Assembly (NCBI GenBank): GCA_963674805.2
Contig: CAXXNY010000016.1
Span: 310,001 to 374,000 of the forward strand
Direction: 5' to 3'
DNA length: 64,000 bases
DNA from: CALMFG01 sp963674805
Lineage (GTDB): Bacteria > Bacillota > Clostridia > Christensenellales > CALMFG01
The position numbers and the translations under genes were made by a program. Under the pieces are notes generated by a model. That model did not search any database. It worked only from the letters and a program-made list of their open reading frames with translations, and was not told the origin of the DNA. Every line of letters begins with the position of its first letter. Position 1 is the first letter of the stretch. This document shows positions 25,788 to 33,960 of this stretch, in pieces.

Positions 25788-26108
25788 ATGGAAATTAAAA
25801 AAGCGGAGCGCAGGAACTGGTTTTATTCCTACAACGCCATCTTTGAAATGGATATTTCGATTCACGCCAAGATGCTTTACCTTTATCTCTGCCGCTGTGC
25901 CGACAGCCAAGCGATGAGCTTCCCTTCAAAGGCGACCATGATGCGGCATTGCAGTATTGGCAGAACCAGCGTTGGGAACGCTTTAAGGGAGCTTGAAAAG
26001 GCGCGGTTATTGAAACGTGAGAGCCGATATCGGGAGAATATGAGCCAGACAAGTAATCGTTATACGATTTATCCGGAACCGCATGAAGGTGCTAAGGCAG
26101 ATAAATAG
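25788..26108 (+). CDS. plasmid-type HTH protein
   Basis: 106-residue protein with a winged-helix/HTH_36-like fold: ISIHAKMLYLYLCRCADSQAMSFPSKATMMRHCSIGRTSVGNALRELEKARLLKRESRY. Proteins of this kind occur in plasmids and conjugative elements as replication-initiator-like or regulatory proteins. AGGAG lies upstream of the ATG. Immediately downstream are three 17-bp near-palindromes that could be its binding sites. With parAB at the other end of the region, this supports a plasmid-like origin. Confidence 0.72.
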   Translation: MEIKKAERRNWFYSYNAIFEMDISIHAKMLYLYLCRCADSQAMSFPSKATMMRHCSIGRTSVGNALRELEKARLLKRESRYRENMSQTSNRYTIYPEPHEGAKADK

Positions 26109-26122
26109 CGCATATTACTGCC

Positions 26123-26218
26123 GTGTCATATGATGACACCCCTATCTTTTAAAGCGCAATTCGTCTGCCCTTTGCCCCGTGTCATAATATGACACCCATC
26201 CGTGTCGTATAGTGACAC
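26123..26218. repeat. three 17-bp near-palindromic repeats (iteron-like)
   Basis: GTGTCATATGATGACAC (26123-26139), GTGTCATAATATGACAC (26179-26195) and GTGTCGTATAGTGACAC (26202-26218), each followed by C-rich bases (ACACCC). They start 14 bases after the HTH gene. All share GTGTC and GACAC arms around a variable 7-base centre. Candidate binding sites of the HTH protein or part of a replication origin. Confidence 0.75.
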
Positions 26219-26603
26219 CCCATAAGGACTACTAAGCATTAAGGACTTATATATTATCAGGAAAAATATATTAATTAAGCCTGCTCTAGTCTATATGCTT
26301 ATTCTTATAAACCTAACAAGCATGAAGCAATCAATTCAGAAATTTTGTTCCTGAACATATTCGAACAAATGATGATTATCGCTGCACATTTTATTATCCC
26401 AAAACACAAAGAGCGATAATTGTGCTGAAGCTATTCTTGATAAATGTTTTGTTTTGACGATTAGGCTGATTCTTATATGCAATTTCGCCTTTATTTCAAA
26501 ACGCTTTTTCTAAACGCTCCAGCTTCTTTCGAATAACAATATACTGTGAGTAAAAATTTATGCTCTTGCTTGCACTTTAGACACGCTATGAAAGACATTC
26601 ACA
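26219..26603. other. 385-base A+T-rich gap
   Basis: No gene with a start site and recognisable product was found on either strand. It separates the higher-G+C transfer region from the A+T-rich minus-strand genes and may hold the element boundary, but no direct repeat or attachment site could be recognised. Confidence 0.45.
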
Positions 26604-29093
26604 TCAACTGATAATTTCCACCTCCGGAATATGATCATAAAAGAGTGGGAACTCATCATCAATCGAAACCTGCTCAACTTCATTTCGTACTTTTTCATTG
26701 AGCTTGCGCATGGTGTACTCTTTCCAATCTTCCCTGTTAAAATTAAGTCCGATCTTGGTATAAGGATCCGGATCCAAAGCGCCATTATCAGACGTCATCC
26801 GGCCAAATTCATACTGCAGGGAATCGTATCCCCAAACATTAAAGCCGTTGTCAGCAAAAAGATCCGGGTCGGAATAGTCAAACGATTGTGAATCAAACAT
26901 CATATGCACATACATCTCATAATTAGCCATGACCAGAGATGCTGTCTCCCTAATGGCGTTGTCATTACTGAATAATCCCACAAGGAAATGATAAGAAAGT
27001 GGCGTATTAGGTGTTCCAAATCGCTTTATCATGGGAGCAAAATGGCTGAATTCCGGATAAAGCGCTTCCGCAGAGGCCTCTATCATCTCGCCGCTATGCA
27101 CATTGTATTTTGGAGCATACGCCGTCTCGGAAGGCTGTGCCTGCAAAAAATTGAATATGTTAAGCCAACATTCATAATACAAAGTTTGAATCGTATAGGA
27201 ATTATACTCTTCAGAATATTGCACTTCGCATTCCCGTATATACCGCTTTTGGCTTTCGCTGTAAACACCGTCTTTTCCTCCGCTTAGCTTATCTGCACAT
27301 GCACCACGTGTTATCTCGAATTTAAATGTCGCAAAAGCTCCTGCGTATCCCCAGGGATTATCCCCACTCCCAAACCCAAACATGCCCATGGGAATGGTTT
27401 TAAAGCCCAAAGCAAAAAAAGTATCATCGATATCAAAAGTATCCGACGGTTTAAGTTCGTAACTATTTCCGCCGTCTTTAAAAATCACGGACAGCTCCGA
27501 GGAAGGCAAACGGGTCATATTCCGTTCCTGTGACTCCAGAATCAGCTTTAGAGAATTTAAGAACCCTTCAAGCAGCATCGCGCACCCATATTCTTCATCC
27601 AGACGGCTTCTGTCAGTCGAATATGTCATAATAACATCAAACAATTCAGGGCTTAAGGCAAAATCCGAAAGCTTAAGCAGCATTGTTCCGTCACCGCTTA
27701 TACCGTAAGGGGCGTAATAGAGAGTGTCACCGACACGAATAATATCGTTTGCGATAATAGAATTCACTAAAAAATCAACTTCATTGTCCGATAAAGAACT
27801 CGTCATCGCCGATAGAACAGGCAATACGGGACTCTTGCGGTCGCTGGCCACCAGTTTTCCCTGCGCTAAATCATAAACACCATAGATTTGTCCGGTCTCA
27901 TCGATCATATTTTCAAAAACAAAGTCCGCCAGCTTACGCTTATCCTTTTCCATTTGCTGCCTATCATTGTTATATACTCGGCATTGATATGAATTTGAAG
28001 ACAATATCATAAACGCGGGAACAAGGCCTTCGGGAATGACCGCATATTTGCCCTGGACCTCGTCTGCATATTCCCCAAGGTCATATAGAGAAACAGGCAT
28101 GCTGATAGAATTATCGGGATTCATAATTAGCCCCTTTGCCATCACCTCATTTGCAAATATCACGGCACTCATCATTTCTGAACTATCCGTTAATGTACAA
28201 TGAGATATATCGTCTTCCGAAACTTGCAATGTAGGCAGTATCACATCATGCATTAAATCGCGTTCCGGGAGCTCAACAGGCTTTGAAATCTCATCGTAAA
28301 TATCCGTGTCCAGCGTGTCCGCCCCCCACAAGTTTACTGTAAGGTTTGCAAACGTCGTGCCCGGCATAAACTGCAATGTCAGATCCTTTGCCGTGCTTTG
28401 AAATTCGCTATAGGGAATTGTAATTTTGACATGTTTACCATCTTTAACAGCAAACTTTTGAAAATCCAAACCAAATTCGGGTATCTCAATCATTCGCTCT
28501 CGATCAATCTCCCCCCATATATAATTCGGATCATCACACGGTTCACACCAAGATGAGGAACTCGGTATCAACTGAAGGTGATGCAGCGTGATAAAGTAAC
28601 CCCGGTCATAGCCGAAAAACCCGGGGTGCAGAGGATGAATGGTTTCAAGCATGTCAAATTCGATGACGACCTCCGCAATCTTGTCTGCATGACCTCCATT
28701 AATATACCATGTATATGTCGGCATAGTCGGACGGTCAAGCTGTAAATTGCTCATTCTGTCCGGGTTAAATTCAACATAGTAAGCGTCATCCTCAGGAGAA
28801 ATCAATGACTCAATAGGCGTCTCCATCTCTGTGACAAAATCGGGGTTTTCTTCAATATTTAGAGGGGTAAGAAACTGCTCAAATTCTGTTACGATAATCG
28901 GCAATTCCACGCTTTTATCCGAAGGCACAGGAGTTGGTTCAGGTATGGGTGATGCTTCGGGAGCAGCAGCCGGTTCAGACTCATTTAATTGCTCTTGCCC
29001 GACTTCCGGCGGCACCTGCGCCGTTATCTTGTCCTGTGCAGAACATCCACACAAGAATAAAGCTAGTAAAAAAATCAATACTGTTTTTTTCAT
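26604..29093 (-). CDS. large lipoprotein, copy B
   Basis: 829-residue lipoprotein: signal peptide with a clear lipobox LFLCGC, a Pro/Glu/Ala linker, then a region that matches residues about 300-1068 of copy A (11.2-14.4 kb) from PIIVTEFEQFL to the C-terminal FPLFYDHIPEVEII. The start at 29093 is chosen because AAAGGATGAG precedes it; an ATG three codons upstream overlaps that site. Function and family are not recognised. Located outside the transfer operon on the opposite strand, next to the HEAT-repeat gene. Confidence 0.78.
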   Translation of the reverse strand: MKKTVLIFLLALFLCGCSAQDKITAQVPPEVGQEQLNESEPAAAPEASPIPEPTPVPSDKSVELPIIVTEFEQFLTPLNIEENPDFVTEMETPIESLISPEDDAYYVEFNPDRMSNLQLDRPTMPTYTWYINGGHADKIAEVVIEFDMLETIHPLHPGFFGYDRGYFITLHHLQLIPSSSSWCEPCDDPNYIWGEIDRERMIEIPEFGLDFQKFAVKDGKHVKITIPYSEFQSTAKDLTLQFMPGTTFANLTVNLWGADTLDTDIYDEISKPVELPERDLMHDVILPTLQVSEDDISHCTLTDSSEMMSAVIFANEVMAKGLIMNPDNSISMPVSLYDLGEYADEVQGKYAVIPEGLVPAFMILSSNSYQCRVYNNDRQQMEKDKRKLADFVFENMIDETGQIYGVYDLAQGKLVASDRKSPVLPVLSAMTSSLSDNEVDFLVNSIIANDIIRVGDTLYYAPYGISGDGTMLLKLSDFALSPELFDVIMTYSTDRSRLDEEYGCAMLLEGFLNSLKLILESQERNMTRLPSSELSVIFKDGGNSYELKPSDTFDIDDTFFALGFKTIPMGMFGFGSGDNPWGYAGAFATFKFEITRGACADKLSGGKDGVYSESQKRYIRECEVQYSEEYNSYTIQTLYYECWLNIFNFLQAQPSETAYAPKYNVHSGEMIEASAEALYPEFSHFAPMIKRFGTPNTPLSYHFLVGLFSNDNAIRETASLVMANYEMYVHMMFDSQSFDYSDPDLFADNGFNVWGYDSLQYEFGRMTSDNGALDPDPYTKIGLNFNREDWKEYTMRKLNEKVRNEVEQVSIDDEFPLFYDHIPEVEIIS

Positions 29094-29327
29094 AATACTC
29101 ATCCTTTATTATATCAATATCACGCACTCTGGTCATTCAGCTCAAGCCCTTTCCCTGGCTACCGCTCCTTGTTGTCGAACTCTCTTCAGTCACTTTATAA
29201 CCTCATAGCAACACTAAAACACCTTACACGATTAATTAGACGTAATATATTTATCTAATTATTCGTCAATTCAAGCTTTGCCGAACATGTTGTACCTGAA
29301 TAATAGTGTTCATTCGCGCTGAAATAC

Positions 29328-31835
29328 TCATTTGCGTTGCGCGTCCAGCCAGTCCTCAAGGTGCTCTTTTTGCCTTTTTAAAAATCTATCCCTATTGATG
29401 ACACTGTCAACCATTACGTTTATTTCTGAACTTGGATCATAGAGATAATTCCTGCAAAAAGAATATATCTTTTCTTTTTCTTCCAATTCAGAAGCAGAAA
29501 GAGCGCTGCCGTCTTTATATAGTATTTGAAACCTATCTGCTAGATATCTCATCAATAATACTCTTTGCTCAGACCAGTGTTTTAATCGGAGACTATCCTC
29601 GTCTGAAATCTTAAAAGAGGGATCCAAAGAATACTCCCGAACATCCGGACGTTCTTTTGTTAACTCAGAAAAAGCCCTGCATAGAATATCCGTCACGTCC
29701 ACTCCCTTATGTTTCTGAATACGCTCCCTAATATACCCCTTAGGTCTTCTAATACCACTATACGCTCCCGTTCTCCATATATCGTCACCTTTTGTATAAT
29801 ATTCCCTCCTTGTATGATTCAAAGTATCAAATCTCAAATCTAAATGTTTTAACACCTGTACAAAATAACCGCTTATAGGCTGAGTTATGCGTTCGTCATC
29901 AAAATTCGCTAAAGCTTTTTCTGCTGCATTTCCGCTAACGCTGTTTAAACGGTCGATATAAAAAGGAATCATCTCTTCAATATTTTGTGTGCTAAGCTTC
30001 TCAATTGCAACAGCAGCTATATCTGATTCATAATCACCTTTTATGATTTGCTTGAGGATATTGATCGCCCCTTCACCCTCACTTTCCGCAATATTTCTAA
30101 CTGCTGTTTGACGAACTTCCTGGTCTTCATCCTTTAAAACCTTATCCAGAATATCGGGGGCAAACGAGGTTATATTCTTTCCAATCGCTTCCACTGCTCG
30201 TAGCCGAACATATGGATACTTGCAGTCAATTGCTTGTTCTAACGTTTGTCTTGACGCATCTTTTTCGAATAACCCATCCATAACTAAGAGGAGCTCACGC
30301 TCTTCTTTACCCAGTATGTTCCCAAATTCAGGGCTCAAAATTATCCGTCTGATCTTGCACTTCGCTTTTAATAATTCAATTGTTTCCAGTCCAATATCTT
30401 TTGAATCATCGTTGAGAAGCTGTAGTACTGCTTCAGCTAATGGTCCGCTCTTCTCTTTTTCATATGTTTTTATTTTAAGCAACTCTATTGTCGCTAATCT
30501 AATGCGCTCTGAATTATCATTAAGCAGCTGCACTATTGCGTCAACGATTAGTTCGCCATTTTGTTCTTCATATGGTTTTATTTTAAGCAGCTCTATTGTC
30601 GCTAATCTAATGCGCTCTGAATTATCATTAAGCGGCTGCAGTATTGCGTCAACGATTAATTCGCCATTTTGTTCTTCATATGGTTTTATTTTGAGCAATT
30701 CTATTATTTCTAATTTAATGCGCTCTGAACCATCTTTAAGCAGCTGCAATAATGCTTCAACTAATAATTTGCTCTTCTGTTCTTCATATGGTTTTATTTT
30801 AAGCAATCCTATTGTGTCAAATCTAATATATTCTGAATCATCTTGAAGCAGCTGTAATATTGCATCAACTTGAAATCTGTTGTGATGCTTTTCAATAAAT
30901 CTTATTATGGATGATTTACTTTTCTTCAGGGTATCATTAAGGTGTCTGGCTATCGACTTGCTAACCTTCTCCTCATCCATCCGAGCTAGCAAATCAAATA
31001 TTTTATTCGCCCTATCCGATAAAATATCGACTCTTCCCACTGCTTCAATCAGTGTTTCAATCGATTTTTCGTTCGATGACTTTAGTAAAACGCTTTCCGC
31101 AATTGTGTATGCAGGAAGCTGGTCTTTTGAAGAAAGCTTCACGAGAATTTCGCCTGCCCTGCTTTCATCACGTTCTAACAATGCCTTCACTGCCGAGTTG
31201 CATACAAATTCATTATTATCATTTATTAACACGCTAAGCTCCTGCACCGATGAAGTATTGATCAATTTAAGGACTGCTGCCTTCGCCTTTTCGCCGACAG
31301 TTTTATCCTTCGCTATTTTTAATAACGATTTTATTGCATCATTATCATTACGCGAAACGGCTGCTTCAATCGCTGATACTTTGGTTTCAGTGCCAATTCC
31401 CTTAAGTATTTCTATTGTTTTACCGCCTTTTAAACCAGAAATGTTATCAAGGATAATGCGATTGGCCTCGTCATTATGTAATTTTGTAGTATCAACAAGC
31501 GCTCGATAGTTTCCGTCAATAATATGTTTCTTTATTTTTTTTCTTACTCTTTTCATAGAGACAGGTGCGAATTTTCTAAAAAGCGCATACACAACAGCTA
31601 ACACTGCATAAAAAATCAATATCCAGTACGAGATATTTTGTTTTAAAAACAAGGTGACTAAATAAGCGGCGATAAAGCCAACCGTTACATTTGTAACATC
31701 CTCCATATCCGGTCTTTTCTCATTTATAATAGTGGAAAGTGCAAAAATAACAATCAAAATGATGCCATATATAAACCTGTGAAAAAAGGTCTCAGAGAAC
31801 CATAAAAAAATACCCATTGATGATAAAAATTCCAT
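29328..31835 (-). CDS. membrane-anchored HEAT-repeat protein
   Basis: 835-residue protein. About four N-terminal hydrophobic segments (residues 1-90) anchor a long cytoplasmic alpha-solenoid of HEAT-like repeats. In the middle, a 36-residue repeat recurs about five times (for example IRLATIELLKIKPYEEQNGE). The C-terminal 130 residues are charged and different. HEAT solenoids are scaffolds for protein binding; no catalytic motif is seen. AGGAGGTTCAT precedes the ATG. It is followed by copy B of the lipoprotein and preceded by a small membrane protein gene, all on one strand. Confidence 0.78.
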   Translation of the reverse strand: MEFLSSMGIFLWFSETFFHRFIYGIILIVIFALSTIINEKRPDMEDVTNVTVGFIAAYLVTLFLKQNISYWILIFYAVLAVVYALFRKFAPVSMKRVRKKIKKHIIDGNYRALVDTTKLHNDEANRIILDNISGLKGGKTIEILKGIGTETKVSAIEAAVSRNDNDAIKSLLKIAKDKTVGEKAKAAVLKLINTSSVQELSVLINDNNEFVCNSAVKALLERDESRAGEILVKLSSKDQLPAYTIAESVLLKSSNEKSIETLIEAVGRVDILSDRANKIFDLLARMDEEKVSKSIARHLNDTLKKSKSSIIRFIEKHHNRFQVDAILQLLQDDSEYIRFDTIGLLKIKPYEEQKSKLLVEALLQLLKDGSERIKLEIIELLKIKPYEEQNGELIVDAILQPLNDNSERIRLATIELLKIKPYEEQNGELIVDAIVQLLNDNSERIRLATIELLKIKTYEKEKSGPLAEAVLQLLNDDSKDIGLETIELLKAKCKIRRIILSPEFGNILGKEERELLLVMDGLFEKDASRQTLEQAIDCKYPYVRLRAVEAIGKNITSFAPDILDKVLKDEDQEVRQTAVRNIAESEGEGAINILKQIIKGDYESDIAAVAIEKLSTQNIEEMIPFYIDRLNSVSGNAAEKALANFDDERITQPISGYFVQVLKHLDLRFDTLNHTRREYYTKGDDIWRTGAYSGIRRPKGYIRERIQKHKGVDVTDILCRAFSELTKERPDVREYSLDPSFKISDEDSLRLKHWSEQRVLLMRYLADRFQILYKDGSALSASELEEKEKIYSFCRNYLYDPSSEINVMVDSVINRDRFLKRQKEHLEDWLDAQRK
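30363..30902 (-). repeat. 108-bp tandem coding repeats
   Basis: Five consecutive units of 108 bp within the HEAT-repeat gene, aligned on TTTTATTTTAAGC (units begin at 30471, 30579, 30687 and 30795; a more divergent one lies before 30471). Each unit encodes 36 residues. The two central units are nearly identical at nucleotide level, indicating recent expansion. Confidence 0.8.
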
Positions 31836-31901
31836 ATGAACCTCCTGTAATTATATATTTCTTACCTGCATAATCCCCGCCAATTCCAGTGCATATGCGC
31901 C

Positions 31902-32759
31902 CTATATCGCTGATTGGTTGAGCATTTTAAGCAGCTTATTCACGCTGGCTCTCGGTGCCACCCGAACCGCAATCTGCCTGATTTTGTTTGAACCCAGCGG
32001 AACACGCTTGGGGATAATAAAAAACGAGAGCAATCGTATTATCATATCGTACTCCACCCAGGCAGCTACGTGTACACGTTCTTCTACGATGTCAATGGTC
32101 AGGAACGCTGTGGATGACATGGACAATGCGCTATAACAATACGTATGCTGACTTTCATCCAACACTTTGCTGAAAGCCGGATTCCCTTTTTGAAATAATG
32201 ATTTTAATGCCCACGCCTCAATAATTCCCCTTGTTTCTTTCGTGGCTGCAAACTCTACAATTGTCTTAATTCCATTTGTTTCTTTCGTAGCAGCAGGTTC
32301 TACTACCGGCTTATATTCATTCGTGCTTTTATCTCTATCTTCTTCTCCATTTGCATTATATGCCCTTAGGCACAATATACCTGCAAATATCATGCCAAGG
32401 GGAAGTATAAATGTAAACAGCATATACAATGCGCCGCCGGATAAATTATGTAAGGTAACAATAGCTGAAACAACATGATAAGCGCCAATTATTAGCAATA
32501 TTATACCTGCCAAGCGTAAACGCTTTCTCGAAATAAATGCCGCGATGAGCGGCAATAAGGAAATGACTATAGTAATTATAATATAAGGCGCTATATTAAA
32601 TGATCCCCCCAGTTTCGCAGCCTGTATTGATACAGTCACTATTCCTATAATTCCGCTGACTGCCTCAAGTAATCCCACTATAAATGCTATTTTAGTCGCC
32701 ATTCTTCTCTTACTGTTATTTGATAAATCGCCTTTGCTTGATTTGTCTACTGCTTTCAT
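31902..32759 (-). CDS. four-helix membrane protein with PH-like tail
   Basis: 285-residue protein with four hydrophobic helices (about residues 25-150), a polar linker containing a duplicated VEPAATKETNGIKTIVEFAATKETRGI, and a soluble C-terminal domain. The start at 32759 is chosen because GGAGGATATACA directly precedes that ATG; an upstream in-frame start at 32819 lacks such a site. It is upstream of the HEAT-repeat gene in the same orientation. No family recognised with confidence. Confidence 0.6.
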   Translation of the reverse strand: MKAVDKSSKGDLSNNSKRRMATKIAFIVGLLEAVSGIIGIVTVSIQAAKLGGSFNIAPYIIITIVISLLPLIAAFISRKRLRLAGIILLIIGAYHVVSAIVTLHNLSGGALYMLFTFILPLGMIFAGILCLRAYNANGEEDRDKSTNEYKPVVEPAATKETNGIKTIVEFAATKETRGIIEAWALKSLFQKGNPAFSKVLDESQHTYCYSALSMSSTAFLTIDIVEERVHVAAWVEYDMIIRLLSFFIIPKRVPLGSNKIRQIAVRVAPRASVNKLLKMLNQSAI

Positions 32760-33163
32760 TGTATATCCTCCGTCATCAATATTATTGTATAAAGCTTGAT
32801 TAATAGATGGTAAATCCAATTTTACATATTTAAAAACAGTTCCTAGCTATTATTCCGCTGCACTTCTCACTGCTGTGGGAGATTAATTCTTTTACATATA
32901 ATCTGTTAAGCTACATCCTCAGGCTCCTTTGTTTTTAATAATCTAATATGCTATCTGGGGGACAAATATCTGAGCTTTTTCTAAGGCCTCTTCACATTGT
33001 AAGAAAAATAATAATATTCTAACTGCACTGCCTAAGCTTAACTCTTTGATTGTTTGATAAGTTCGATGTATTAGCTTTTTCCAAATATATATAATTTATA
33101 TTATTTAATCCATTATATTGTCTAGGTTTTGTTTCTAAAAGTCAATTGATTTTTACTATGAAA
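32760..33163. other. 400-base A+T-rich gap
   Basis: Contains the promoter side of the minus-strand gene cluster. No gene on either strand could be supported. Confidence 0.4.
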
Positions 33164-33202
33164 ATGTTTAAAAGGGCATCTTATGGATGCCCTTTTAAAC
33201 AT
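33164..33202. terminator. strong bidirectional hairpin
   Basis: Perfect 17-bp inverted repeat, arms ATGTTTAAAAGGGCATC and GATGCCCTTTTAAACAT, with a 5-base loop. T-rich sequence follows on both sides. It resembles the terminator after parB (both have GGCATC/GATGCC cores) and lies just downstream of the parB remnant on the minus strand. Confidence 0.75.
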
Positions 33203-33222
33203 ACTTTTTATTTTTTTCTTCT

Positions 33223-33317
33223 TTATCGTTCAAGCTCAACCCCATGTTGTGCTCAATGTAGAATTCCAGCGCTTCCAGAATCGTCTCCTCAAACTCCTTG
33301 GGTGGACTTCCCCCTAA
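33223..33317 (-). pseudogene. 3' remnant of a second parB
   Basis: The minus strand encodes SPPKEFEETILEALEFYIEHN, matching TPKQFEHTVMKALEYYFENQ at the end of the intact ParB at 736-1677. A one-base frame change then leads to VELER followed by TAA, matching the intact C-terminus LELER. Everything upstream is lost at the edge of the IS3 remnant (33318). It indicates a former second partition locus or a duplicated element end. Confidence 0.7.
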
Positions 33318-33862
33318 TGTTGACACCCGAGATAAGATAATAATGCAATCTATTGGATGGGCAAAACATGGGCAGAAGGACATTCAGCAAGCAGTATAAT
33401 TGCATACCATCAAGCAGGTTACGGAGCACGGCAGGTGTCTTACAGGGGTTTCAAAAACACTTGGAATCACCGAGCAGACAATCTATCGCTAGCTGCGAGA
33501 GCACGACAAATATGTAGAAGCGGCATTTGCAAATTCTGGCAACACCAGAGTCGACAACGAGTATAAAATCAAAATTCTATAGAAGGGAAACAAGCAGCTT
33601 GAACAGGAGAATGAAATCTTAAAAAAGCACCAAACCTACCTAAAAGAAAGCCAAAAGAAAAAGTAGCATTCATCGCAGCTTACAAGGAGAGCTATAGTGT
33701 GCATGTGATGTGTAGAATGCTTAATATCCAGTGCAGCAGCTACTACATGATGGTTAACAGAAAGCCGACGAAAAGCGATATTGGGAACTCAACACTCACG
33801 GATATTATCAGCGCTATGGATTAAAAAGGATTATAAGGGAGCTTGAGCTAGGGGTATATAGC
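33318..33862 (+). mobile_element. decayed IS3-family insertion sequence
   Basis: Starts with TGTTGACACCCGA, an IS3-like left terminus. OrfA begins MGRRTFSKQY (ATG 33368) and continues, after a frameshift and two in-frame stops, as VTEHGRCLTGVSKTLGITEQ and KQLEQENEILKK (leucine-zipper region). OrfB remnants (VAFIAAYKESYSVHVMCRML) follow and break off before the DDE core. The right end is missing. Non-functional; it interrupted the parB remnant. Confidence 0.82.
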
Positions 33863-33960
33863 TAATCCATAAATTCAATTTTTCAGCTATTTAATTGACA
33901 ATCGCGTTTAACATCAATATAATTTTTCTAAATACATTTTGTGAAAGATGAGATTAAAAC

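Noticed and set aside
30363..30902. Regular tandem repeats that could suggest a CRISPR array
   Set aside because: Units are 108 bp without unique spacers, in frame and encode HEAT-like repeats.
30220..31509. Two 200-codon Ser/Asn-rich frames antisense to the HEAT-repeat gene
   Set aside because: Low-complexity products arising from the reverse complement of repeated coding DNA.
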